From assembly GCF_001592935.1 (NCBI RefSeq), contig NZ_LRDB01000050.1:62001-126000 (forward strand): a stretch of 64,000 nt of DNA, given 5' to 3'. This document shows, piece by piece, positions 18,832 through 26,359 of the stretch; position 1 is the first letter of the stretch; every line of letters begins with the position of its first letter. The notes under the pieces are model-generated. The model was not told the origin of the DNA. It worked only from the letters and a program-made list of their open reading frames with translations, and did no database searches. This stretch comes from Roseivirga echinicomitans. GTDB taxonomy: Bacteria; Bacteroidota; Bacteroidia; Cytophagales; Cyclobacteriaceae. Made by a program: the position numbers and the translations under genes.

Positions 18832-19329
18832 TTAGTTTTCTAATATCTCAAGCATCTGTTGAGCATCTAAATATTGGAAGTAACGGGCCGTAGCTTCGAA
18901 ATTCTCATTCAATACAACCATGGCGGGTAGTGAAAAAGGCTTCCCCTTTCTGCTGGCCATCATCAAAGGGATTTCGTGGACAGACATTCGTTTATTGGCA
19001 TTCTTATTCTTGAATTCAGTGTTGCCAAAAATTATAGTATCCTCTGATTCAATATTCATTTTTACCACATAGTAATCTTTATTAAAACGCTCTATGATGG
19101 TTGGATCTTCAAATACATTACGATCCATTTTATGGCAGTAAGTACACCAATCAGCATTGAAGTAAACAAAAACCTTTTTTGGGTTTACTTTAAGTGAGTC
19201 TTCCAGTTGCTCAAAGTTGAGCCAGTTTATCTGATCTGTTTTTTGAGCGTGTAGCTGATTCGGTCCAGTGGCCATAATACTTGACCAAAGCAAAAATATT
19301 GTCAATATGTTTAATGTCCGTTTTGCCAT
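18832..19329 (-). CDS. Periplasmic thioredoxin-fold protein (CTYC active site)
   Basis: A 165-aa exported thioredoxin-like protein. Signal peptide up to about LHAQK, then VYFNADWCTYCHKM with the redox pair C62/C65, a helix with VFEDPTIIERFN, and the cis-Pro-like FSLPAMVVLNEN near the C-terminal strand. It resembles the DUF255/thioredoxin_7 proteins, with a short insert around residues 95-120. It lies 8 bp after the TonB receptor and 18 bp before the Nramp gene, so it is co-transcribed with metal uptake. The receptor plug carries a CxxC pair that this protein could reduce; this is inference. Confidence 0.88.
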   Translation of the reverse strand: MAKRTLNILTIFLLWSSIMATGPNQLHAQKTDQINWLNFEQLEDSLKVNPKKVFVYFNADWCTYCHKMDRNVFEDPTIIERFNKDYYVVKMNIESEDTIIFGNTEFKNKNANKRMSVHEIPLMMASRKGKPFSLPAMVVLNENFEATARYFQYLDAQQMLEILEN

Positions 19330-19337
19330 GCTGAAAA

Positions 19338-21650
19338 CTAGTTGGATTTCACTTTTAGTCCAAAGAAAAAGGTACGTGGCAGGCTTGGGCCATAAACATA
19401 ATTGCTATCCCTGTTTTTACCGTAGTCAAAATCACTCTGATATGCATCGAAAACATTTTTAATTCCCCCAAAAAACTCAAGACTGGTATCGATTTTAGGT
19501 ATATCTACCATATGTCCAAGCCTTATTCCTAACTCTGTAAAAGTAGGAGAGCTGTAGTATTTGTCTTCGCTATTTCCAGTGGCTGAGCCTCCAAAATGAA
19601 CCAGTTCCATTGTGCCTGTATAAACCAAGTTCCCACTTAAGGACCAGTTTTTTACTGGTGTATAAGTAAGTGTAGCATAACCGTAATGGTTTGGGGTTCT
19701 TAAAAACTCACGCTTTTCAGGCAAACCCTCAATGTTTTCAACTGGTGAAGTAAATAGACTCGATTGAATGGTGAAACCAGCGTCTACTTCAAATACATAA
19801 TCAAAATTGGCTCTGGTTTCTAAGGTGATTCCACGCACCGTAGCGCCATCGCCATTGCGCTTTTCGAAACGCTCACCAAAGGCATCTGTCCCTAATGGAG
19901 ACAAGAAGAAGGCATCCTTTAAATTGGTATAAAACCCTTCTAGGGTGAAGCCCGCAATAACGTGCTCAGTGGCTTTGTCGTAATTAAAAGAGGCTGTTAA
20001 ACTATTTGAACGCTCTTCTTTCAGATTGTCAGCCAATGAAATTCTAGAAATTCCACCCCCAGCAAAAGCGATATGAAGATCAGCATCAAAGGCCTGCGGT
20101 GCTCTAAACCCAGTACCCCAACCCAACCTTATCTGCGCTGTTGGTTTTAGTTTATAAAGAAGCGAGACCCTAGGACTAAAGATGGCCTTGTCCATTAAAT
20201 TGTGTTTGTCTAGTCTAAAACCTGTAAGCAGATTTAGTTGAGGACTAACATCCCAGTCGTGCTGAACAAATGTCCCTATATTCCTTGTGGTTTGATCAAT
20301 AAGGTAATTGTAAGCCTCAATTTGATCGTATACTTTGTCGTGGACATATTCGGCACCAAAAGTTAAAACCGCATTCCCGCCTAAAAACTCATCAAACCTA
20401 TTATTCATTTGAACGCCTCCTTGATGCGTCACCACATCTGAAGTACCGTAGGGAGGATTGGCAAGGAATTCTTCGAGCGCTGGACTGTTATCAGGAATGA
20501 TACCCGTGTAATGCTGTCTGTCCGTCTTTTGCCCTCCATAATAGAAAATGAAAGAGTTCTTATTTTCATTAAAGTTAACCTGATAGTCTAGGCTGCCCAT
20601 AAAAATATTATGCGTCCTTTCTTCAGATTGTTGAGCCAAATGAGCAGGTTTACTTACTATTTCTCCACCAAAGCGATACTCGTTGATGCTACTCAGGCTT
20701 ATGGAAAGCTTTTGATCTTTGCTGGGCAAATAGAAAAGGTTAGTTCCGAAGGATGTGTTTTTTAATTCTGGTGCCTCCGAAAAATTGTCACCGTTGGCAT
20801 CATAAGCTTGCCGCGTTCTGTTGTTCACAAAAAAAGTTGCTCCAGCATCTTCGTCCTCATTAATTAAAGTGGCATTTCCTGAAAGGATATTGTCTGCAGC
20901 TTGGCCATCTATACTTTGAAAGGTGTTGGTAAGTGTATATTCATTTCTATCTGGAACTTTAGTAATCACGTTTACTGTGCCACCAATAGCGCTTGATCCA
21001 TACAATGCCGAAACGCCACCCCTTACTACTTCAATCCGCTCAATCATGTTGGCAGGAATCTGTTCCATTCCATAAAGACCAGTCAATGGACTGAATATTG
21101 GTCTGCCATTAATCAGGATTTGAGAATAGCCACCTTGCAAGCCATTCATTCTGAGTTGGGTATAATTACAGGTTTGGCAATCCGTTTCAACACGTAAGCC
21201 AGGTTGAAAGCGTAGGCCTTCCGATAGATTTGTAGCAACAACCCTGTCCAATTCCTTGCTGTCCATCAAGTTGACAATTACAGGAGTGTTGACTCTTCTT
21301 TTGGCAGTTCTTGTCCCTGTTACCACTACTTCATTAAGATTTAATTTACTTTCTGTTAAGCTCACATCAAGTGTGAGCTCTTTCCCTTCAACGATTTCAA
21401 TGGCTTGGCTATAGTTTTCATAACCCACCGAACTAACCATGAGATTATATTTCCCTTGAGGTATTTTTTCGAATTTAAATCTACCTCTTGCGTCTGTGCT
21501 GGTACCAATATCAGTACCAGCTATAATTACGGTGGCATAGGCGAGAATATCATATTGGTCATGAACAGTACCCGATAAACTACTCGTTTGGGCAAATGAA
21601 GATGAAGATAAGCAAATCCCTATGAGTGTAATCAGTATTTGATGCTTCAT
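19338..21650 (-). CDS. TonB-dependent receptor, probable metal-complex uptake
   Basis: A 770-aa outer-membrane receptor. Signal peptide (to about residue 20), carboxypeptidase-regulatory-like domain (about 23-100), a TonB-box-like EVVVTGT (107-113), plug domain (about 118-230, LINGRP...VRGGVSALYGSSAIGG) and a 22-strand barrel to the C-terminal aromatic strand TFFFGLKVKSN. The plug has an unusual CQTC pair (C158/C161). It is the first gene of an operon with a thioredoxin-fold protein and an Nramp importer, divergent from an MntR/DtxR-like regulator, so it probably takes up manganese, iron or a chelate. The predicted promoter at 21694-21724 has an operator-like palindrome in its spacer. Confidence 0.92.
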   Translation of the reverse strand: MKHQILITLIGICLSSSSFAQTSSLSGTVHDQYDILAYATVIIAGTDIGTSTDARGRFKFEKIPQGKYNLMVSSVGYENYSQAIEIVEGKELTLDVSLTESKLNLNEVVVTGTRTAKRRVNTPVIVNLMDSKELDRVVATNLSEGLRFQPGLRVETDCQTCNYTQLRMNGLQGGYSQILINGRPIFSPLTGLYGMEQIPANMIERIEVVRGGVSALYGSSAIGGTVNVITKVPDRNEYTLTNTFQSIDGQAADNILSGNATLINEDEDAGATFFVNNRTRQAYDANGDNFSEAPELKNTSFGTNLFYLPSKDQKLSISLSSINEYRFGGEIVSKPAHLAQQSEERTHNIFMGSLDYQVNFNENKNSFIFYYGGQKTDRQHYTGIIPDNSPALEEFLANPPYGTSDVVTHQGGVQMNNRFDEFLGGNAVLTFGAEYVHDKVYDQIEAYNYLIDQTTRNIGTFVQHDWDVSPQLNLLTGFRLDKHNLMDKAIFSPRVSLLYKLKPTAQIRLGWGTGFRAPQAFDADLHIAFAGGGISRISLADNLKEERSNSLTASFNYDKATEHVIAGFTLEGFYTNLKDAFFLSPLGTDAFGERFEKRNGDGATVRGITLETRANFDYVFEVDAGFTIQSSLFTSPVENIEGLPEKREFLRTPNHYGYATLTYTPVKNWSLSGNLVYTGTMELVHFGGSATGNSEDKYYSSPTFTELGIRLGHMVDIPKIDTSLEFFGGIKNVFDAYQSDFDYGKNRDSNYVYGPSLPRTFFFGLKVKSN

Positions 21651-21693
21651 AAATGATGGCCTCTAGAGTAATCGATTTTATTAATTTGAATTA

Positions 21694-21724
21694 CAAAACT
21701 AATATGTTAGAGTCTTCTAACAAA
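21694..21724 (-). promoter_or_regulatory. Predicted promoter of the metal-uptake operon
   Basis: On the minus strand, TTTG (21724-21721), a 19-base spacer and TAGTTTTG (21701-21694) match the Bacteroidota promoter consensus TTTG-N19-TAnnTTTG. Transcription would begin near 21688, leaving a leader of about 38 bases before the receptor start at 21650. Confidence 0.6.
21705..21722. promoter_or_regulatory. Operator-like palindrome between -33 and -7, probable MntR/DtxR site
   Basis: Perfect inverted repeat TGTTAGA-GTCT-TCTAACA. It occupies the spacer and touches the -33 element of the predicted uptake promoter, so a bound repressor would block RNA polymerase. DtxR/MntR proteins bind palindromes of about this length, and the regulator gene is immediately adjacent. 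Confidence 0.6.
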
Positions 21725-21737
21725 TGTTTTCTAAACA
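21725..21737. promoter_or_regulatory. Second, weaker inverted repeat next to the regulator promoter
   Basis: TGTTT-TCT-AAACA, two bases from the first palindrome and just upstream of the predicted -7 element of the regulator gene. It could be a second binding site giving autoregulation. Confidence 0.4.
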
Positions 21738-21744
21738 AATTTTA

Positions 21745-21752
21745 TACTTTTG
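21745..21752 (+). promoter_or_regulatory. Predicted -7 element of the mntR-like gene
   Basis: TACTTTTG matches TAnnTTTG exactly. It overlaps a TTG codon at 21750 that could otherwise be taken as the start, which argues for translation from the ATG at 21774. No clear TTTG is seen at -33. Confidence 0.45.
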
Positions 21753-21773
21753 CTTTCACAGAGAAGAAAAGAC

Positions 21774-22433
21774 ATGGCTTCACAAACTGAAGAAAATTAT
21801 CTAAAGGCATTATACTCGCTATCCGTTGGGAAAATGGAGGTTAATATTTCTGAATTAAGCGCGGCCCTTAATGTGAGTAATCCCACCGTAAACAGTATGG
21901 TAAAAAACCTTAAAAGCAAAGGTTTGGTGAAGTATGAAAAGTACAAACCAATTTCGCTTACAGAAAAGGGGAGGAAAGCGGCTGCATTAATAGTCCGTAA
22001 GCACAGGCTTACCGAAATGTTCTTGGTTGAGAAAATGGGATTTGGCTGGGAGGAAGTGCACGAGATTGCAGAGCAATTGGAACATGTGAATTCGTCTGCA
22101 CTTTTTGAAAGGATGGATGAGCTAATGGATCACCCTTTGGTCGATCCGCATGGTTCACCAATTCCTGATAGGCAAGGGAATATCTCAGAATCTGCATATG
22201 AGCCACTTAGCAAATTCAGTTCAGGCAGAAAGGTCAAGCTTGCAGCCCTTGGTCACTCTTCCACTGAGTTCTTGAAATTCTTGAACAGCCGTGAACTCAG
22301 TTTAGGGACCGAAATAGAAATCAAATCCATTGAAACCTATGATGGGAGCATGGTTTTAAGCTATCAAAACCATGCTTCGGAAACTTTCACTAAAGCCGTT
22401 TGTGAAAGCCTATTGGTGGAAAGAGTGGGTTAA
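21774..22433 (+). CDS. mntR: Metal-dependent transcriptional regulator, MntR/DtxR family
   Basis: A 219-aa DNA-binding regulator. N-terminal winged helix (about 1-65; TEENYLKALYSLS then ELSAALNVSNPTVNSMVKNLKSKGLV), dimerisation and metal-binding domain (about 66-140; HRLTEMFLVEKMGFGWEEVHEIAEQLEHV with the His/Glu set of the family) and a C-terminal FeoA/SH3-like domain (about 150-215). I use the ATG at 21774 because the predicted promoter covers the upstream TTG. It is divergent from the TonB receptor-thioredoxin-Nramp operon, the usual arrangement for a manganese- or iron-responsive repressor. The metal is not certain. Confidence 0.9.
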   Translation: MASQTEENYLKALYSLSVGKMEVNISELSAALNVSNPTVNSMVKNLKSKGLVKYEKYKPISLTEKGRKAAALIVRKHRLTEMFLVEKMGFGWEEVHEIAEQLEHVNSSALFERMDELMDHPLVDPHGSPIPDRQGNISESAYEPLSKFSSGRKVKLAALGHSSTEFLKFLNSRELSLGTEIEIKSIETYDGSMVLSYQNHASETFTKAVCESLLVERVG

Positions 22434-22436
22434 ATC

Positions 22437-24062
22437 TTACTTTTTGATCTCTTTGTTAGTAACGTAATAGTTACGATCAACTTCCACTGTTTGAATGGTG
22501 CTATCAAACTTTTTAGTTTGTGCTTTAGTGGATGGTTTAATCCTTACTTTTTTCCCGTTTACCATAATATCCAACGGCATATCAAAGCCATAGACGACCT
22601 TTTTCCACTGATAAGTAAGTTTGCTTCCTTCAATGCTATATTCAAACTCAGGAATCATGGTGTCCCTCAAATACTGGTCAAACACTTTAGATAAGTTGAT
22701 TCCAGCCTTTTTAGAAATGTAATTCTCGATTTGAGCTGTGGTAACCGTTTGGTGATAGAACTCCTTGTTTAAGCCCCTTAAAATTCCTCTCCATTTTTCA
22801 TCATTTTCAATAATGGTTCTGATGTTGTGGAGCATATTGGCGCCTTTATAGTACATATCGCTCGAACCCGAGGCGTTTACTCCATAGGTTCCAATTATAG
22901 GCCTGTCATTTACTATGTTTTTACGTATGCCAACCGCATAGTCTTGGCTTGCCTCTTTACCGAAATGGTAATCCACATATAGATTTTCTGAATAAGAGGT
23001 GAAGCCTTCATGCACCCACATATCAGCCATGTCTTTATAAGTGATGTTATTAGCAAACCACTCGTGACCAGATTCGTGAATAATGATAAAGTCGAATTTC
23101 AGGCCCCAACCGCTTCCACTTACATCGCGCCCTAAATAACCATTGGCATACTTGTTACCATAAGTGACAGAGCTTTGATGTTCCATGCCCAAATAAGGTA
23201 CTTCCACAAGTTTATAGCTGTCTTCGTAAAAGGGGTAAGGGCCAAACCAATGTTCGAAGGCTTTCAACATAAGTGAGGCCTGCTTAAACTGTTCTTTGGC
23301 CTTATCTAAGTTTTCGCGCAGCACATAATAATCGCAATCAAGTGGGCCGTTTTCTCCATCAAAAACCTCCGAGAAATGCACGTAATCCCCAATGTTCATA
23401 TTCACTCCGTAATTGTTAATGGGGTTATCCACGAACCAGTTATAAGTTTTGGTCTTATCCGCATTTTGATCTACAGACTTCAATCTACCGTTTGAAACGT
23501 TCATCAAATGTTCGGGTACTGTAACACTAATGAGCATACTATCTACCTCATCGTACATATGGTCTTTATTGGGCCACCAAAGACTTGCCCCATCACCTTG
23601 GCAACTGGTAGCAATAAAGTCTAAACCATTACTGTCTTTCTTCCAGGTTACACCCCCGCTCCACGGTGGGTTTTTGCTGATTACTGGATTGCCTTCAAAC
23701 TCAATTAATATCTCATTAACGCTGTTTTTGGTTTGCTTTTGACCGAGTTCAATGAAATAAGCATTTCCATCTTGCTCTACTTTCAAATCCTTCCCCGCTT
23801 GCGTTACTTTCGTAATCCGCATCGGAGACTGCAGGTCAATCTGCATGCGTTGTGCAGACTTCAATACTTTATACTGTACCAAATTTGTGCCTTTCAAAAA
23901 CTTCTGATCGATGTCTGTTTTGATGGAAAGGTGATAATAGGTCAAATCCCACCATTCGCGTTCAGGAGTGATGCTTCCCCGAAGCGAATCTTGTCGAGTA
24001 AAGTCTTGAGCACTTAAGGAGGCGCAGAAAAGAATGCATAGAAGAAGGTAGGTATGTCTCAT
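22437..24062 (-). CDS. Secreted M1-family metallopeptidase
   Basis: A 541-aa exported gluzincin aminopeptidase-like enzyme. Signal peptide MRHTYLLLCILFCASLSAQ, an N-terminal beta-saddle domain (about 30-230), then the zinc site HESGHEWFANNITYKDMADMWVHEG, with the second Glu in the VHEG segment as in family M1. The substrate-recognition motif GxMEN is altered to GMEHQ, seen in many Bacteroidota M1 proteins. The C-terminal domain is short, so the helical domain of larger M1 enzymes is reduced. It lies 3 bp tail-to-tail from the mntR-like gene with no recognisable terminator between them. Confidence 0.9.
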   Translation of the reverse strand: MRHTYLLLCILFCASLSAQDFTRQDSLRGSITPEREWWDLTYYHLSIKTDIDQKFLKGTNLVQYKVLKSAQRMQIDLQSPMRITKVTQAGKDLKVEQDGNAYFIELGQKQTKNSVNEILIEFEGNPVISKNPPWSGGVTWKKDSNGLDFIATSCQGDGASLWWPNKDHMYDEVDSMLISVTVPEHLMNVSNGRLKSVDQNADKTKTYNWFVDNPINNYGVNMNIGDYVHFSEVFDGENGPLDCDYYVLRENLDKAKEQFKQASLMLKAFEHWFGPYPFYEDSYKLVEVPYLGMEHQSSVTYGNKYANGYLGRDVSGSGWGLKFDFIIIHESGHEWFANNITYKDMADMWVHEGFTSYSENLYVDYHFGKEASQDYAVGIRKNIVNDRPIIGTYGVNASGSSDMYYKGANMLHNIRTIIENDEKWRGILRGLNKEFYHQTVTTAQIENYISKKAGINLSKVFDQYLRDTMIPEFEYSIEGSKLTYQWKKVVYGFDMPLDIMVNGKKVRIKPSTKAQTKKFDSTIQTVEVDRNYYVTNKEIKK

Positions 24063-24228
24063 TGCTTAAAATTTGATTGAAATTAAGAATTATTGGGGCC
24101 AGTTTGATTTCCATGAACGAATAAAAACCATAGAAAATTAAAAATGAATTATTAGTTTGGTTTTGAACGGCCTTTAGCTGTTCCGATGTTGTGAGGAAAA
24201 CCTGTCTTTCGTAAACCATTTATCTCTT

Positions 24229-24480
24229 ATGCTTACGCCTTTCGAAACAAAGATTCATGAATGCCTTATTAGCAAGCGGTATTCAAAAATCACCTATTTT
24301 AATGAGTATCAGGAGTTCCATTCTGTAGATGCTTTAATCAAAAGCATTGGCAATCATGAGGATAGCGACACTATTATTTTGAGTACTGGTGATGAAATTC
24401 GATTAGAAAAAGTGATCAGTATAAATGGACAATATGCTGAGAACTATAAGCATATCGAAGATTTCACCTGCGACTGTTAA
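24229..24480 (+). CDS. Small hypothetical protein
   Basis: An 83-aa soluble protein (about 9.5 kDa) with no signal peptide. It has helix-rich ends and a central segment TIILSTGDEIRLEKVISINGQ that looks like a small beta-barrel or SH3-like core, ending in an acidic CDC tail. The layout is faintly like Rho-binding antiterminator (Rof)-type proteins (a compact beta core with G-E-x-x-L-x-x-I), but I cannot assign it. It precedes the SulP gene by 99 bases, with a promoter and palindrome between them, so the two are probably separate units. Confidence 0.6.
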   Translation: MLTPFETKIHECLISKRYSKITYFNEYQEFHSVDALIKSIGNHEDSDTIILSTGDEIRLEKVISINGQYAENYKHIEDFTCDC

Positions 24481-24485
24481 TGCTG

Positions 24486-24501
24486 TGTAACCTATGTTAC
24501 A
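24486..24501. promoter_or_regulatory. CRP/FNR-like palindrome upstream of the SulP gene
   Basis: Perfect inverted repeat TGTAAC-CTAT-GTTACA, also readable as TGTAA-N6-TTACA, the half-site geometry of the CRP/FNR superfamily. Its centre is about 38-42 bases before the start site predicted from the -7 box at 24520, the position used for class II activation. Confidence 0.6.
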
Positions 24502-24519
24502 AAGGCAATTCATTTCTTT

Positions 24520-24537
24520 TAACTTTGGTTACCTTTG
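24520..24537 (+). promoter_or_regulatory. Two overlapping-range -7 elements before the SulP gene
   Basis: TAACTTTG (24520-24527) and TACCTTTG (24530-24537) both fit TAnnTTTG exactly. No TTTG lies at -33; the palindrome at 24486-24501 is there instead, consistent with activator-dependent transcription. Confidence 0.5.
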
Positions 24538-24579
24538 TTCTGTTATTGAGAAATTAAAGGCTTGTCAAATTAGCATTCA

Positions 24580-26322
24580 GTGATTAAAAGATTGTTCCCC
24601 ATTCTTAGTTGGCTTCCAAATTACCAGAAGCAAAACCTTAACGGTGATGTTTTTGCTGGTTTAGCAGTTGGTGTAATGCTGATTCCACAGGGAATGGCCT
24701 ATGCTATGATTGCAGGTTTACCGCCTGTTTATGGCCTTTATACCGCCATTTTTCCTCAACTCATTTATGCCATCATGGGCACTTCTCGCCAGCTGGCGGT
24801 TGGCCCTGTAGCCATGGACTCTTTATTGGTGGCTTCAGGCATCTCCATTTTAGCCACTGAAGGCACAGAAACCTACTTAGCCTTTGCCATACTTCTTGCT
24901 TTTTTTGTTGGGGCTTTGCAATTTATGTTGGGGGTTTTGAAAATGGGTTTTATTACCAATTTACTCTCCAAACCTGTCATTAGTGGGTTTACTTCTGCCG
25001 TTGCATTTATCATTGCGCTCAATCAATTGAAAGATTTAATAGGAGTGGAGTTGGTGAAGAGCAATAGGAGTCATGAAATCCTCATTTCAGCCTTCAATAA
25101 TATAGGCCAGACACACTTGATCACCTTGGCAGTGGGAGTGGCTGGTATTGTACTTATAAAGTCATTGAAGGGATGGAACAAAAGAATACCTGGGGCTTTT
25201 ATCGCATTGATAATAGGGATTGGAGCAGTCTATGGTTTAGGCCTTCAAAATATGGGAGTGAGTATTGTTCAGGACATTCCTTCTGGTTTGCCTCAGTTTG
25301 TTATTCCCGAAATCACTTTGGCCCATTTCAAAACATTAATTCCTCTCGCGGGTACTTTAGCTGTGATTTCCTTCATAGAAGCCTATTCTGTAGGAAAGGC
25401 CATGGAGGCAAAGGAAAGAACCTATAAGATTGTTCCAAATCAAGAGCTGATGGCCTTGGGCGCATCAAACATGTTTGGCTCATTTTTTCAAGCATTCCCG
25501 GCTACAGCAGGTTTTTCTCGTTCAGCAGTGAATTACGAATCAGGAGCTAAGACTCCTTTGGCAGGTATTATCAGTGCGGTGATCGTGACGCTCACATTAC
25601 TGTTTTTAACGCCTTTATTCTACTACCTGCCTAAAGCTATTTTGGCTTCCATTATTATGATTGCGGTAGTCAACCTAATTGAATATGCTTATTTAAAACA
25701 CCTCTGGCGCACGAGTAAAATGGAGTTTGCCCTTATGCTCATTACTTTCTTGGTGACCTTTAGTTTTGGTATGGTTGAAGGAATTGTTACTGGGGTGGCC
25801 TTGTCAATTTTACTCTTGCTTTTTAAAGCCGCTAATCCACATATGGCGGTTTTAGGAAGAATAAAAGGATTTACAGAATACCGTAACGAAAAACGGTTTA
25901 GCGACTTAGAATCTTGGGAACACCTGCTCATAGTTCGTGTGGATGCACCATTTGCGTTTGTGAATATTCAAACCATTAAAGAATGGGTGCTTAGCGAGAT
26001 TCAGAAAAGAGAAGGGAAACTAAAAAAGGTAATAATAGACGCTGGCCCAGTTTCATACATTGACGCCACAGGAGTGGATGGTATTCGAGACCTTATTCAC
26101 ACTTTAAAAGAGAAAGAAATCGAATTGATTTTTTCGGAAGTAATTGGGCCTGTTCGTGACGCTTTCCATAGAAATCAATTATTCAGTGAAAAGGCTTCGG
26201 AAGTGTTTTTTATGACTACTGATGAGGCTGTGAACTACTTTATAGTGGAAGATTCTAAAAATCACCATGCAAATTTTGCTGTTCAGGTGAACGAAAAGAG
26301 CAAGCAATTGTTAAAAAAGTAG
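24580..26322 (+). CDS. SulP-family inorganic anion transporter with STAS domain
   Basis: A 580-aa inner-membrane anion importer of the SLC26/SulP family. It begins with GTG at 24580 (MIKRLFPILSWLPNYQ), with the family's N-terminal signature GLAVGVMLIPQGMAYAMIAG (about 27-46), 12-14 membrane segments to about residue 430, and a cytoplasmic STAS domain (about 440-555, VIIDAGPVSYIDATGVDGI). Family members carry sulfate, bicarbonate or other anions; the neighbouring sulfur genes favour sulfate or a related oxyanion. An unusual C-terminal tail (HHANFAVQVNEKSKQLLKK) follows STAS. Only 37 bp separate it from the persulfide-dioxygenase-like gene. Confidence 0.92.
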   Translation: MIKRLFPILSWLPNYQKQNLNGDVFAGLAVGVMLIPQGMAYAMIAGLPPVYGLYTAIFPQLIYAIMGTSRQLAVGPVAMDSLLVASGISILATEGTETYLAFAILLAFFVGALQFMLGVLKMGFITNLLSKPVISGFTSAVAFIIALNQLKDLIGVELVKSNRSHEILISAFNNIGQTHLITLAVGVAGIVLIKSLKGWNKRIPGAFIALIIGIGAVYGLGLQNMGVSIVQDIPSGLPQFVIPEITLAHFKTLIPLAGTLAVISFIEAYSVGKAMEAKERTYKIVPNQELMALGASNMFGSFFQAFPATAGFSRSAVNYESGAKTPLAGIISAVIVTLTLLFLTPLFYYLPKAILASIIMIAVVNLIEYAYLKHLWRTSKMEFALMLITFLVTFSFGMVEGIVTGVALSILLLLFKAANPHMAVLGRIKGFTEYRNEKRFSDLESWEHLLIVRVDAPFAFVNIQTIKEWVLSEIQKREGKLKKVIIDAGPVSYIDATGVDGIRDLIHTLKEKEIELIFSEVIGPVRDAFHRNQLFSEKASEVFFMTTDEAVNYFIVEDSKNHHANFAVQVNEKSKQLLKK

Positions 26323-26336
26323 TGTTACTCGTAACA
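26323..26336. promoter_or_regulatory. Palindrome between the SulP and hydrolase genes
   Basis: Perfect 14-bp inverted repeat TGTTAC-TC-GTAACA, starting one base after the SulP stop and 24 bases before the next ATG. It shares the GTAAC/GTTAC half-site words of the palindrome at 24486 but with the opposite arm order and a shorter spacer. The two-base loop makes an RNA hairpin unlikely. Confidence 0.4.
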
Positions 26337-26359
26337 TCATAACTAGAAAATTAAAAGAG

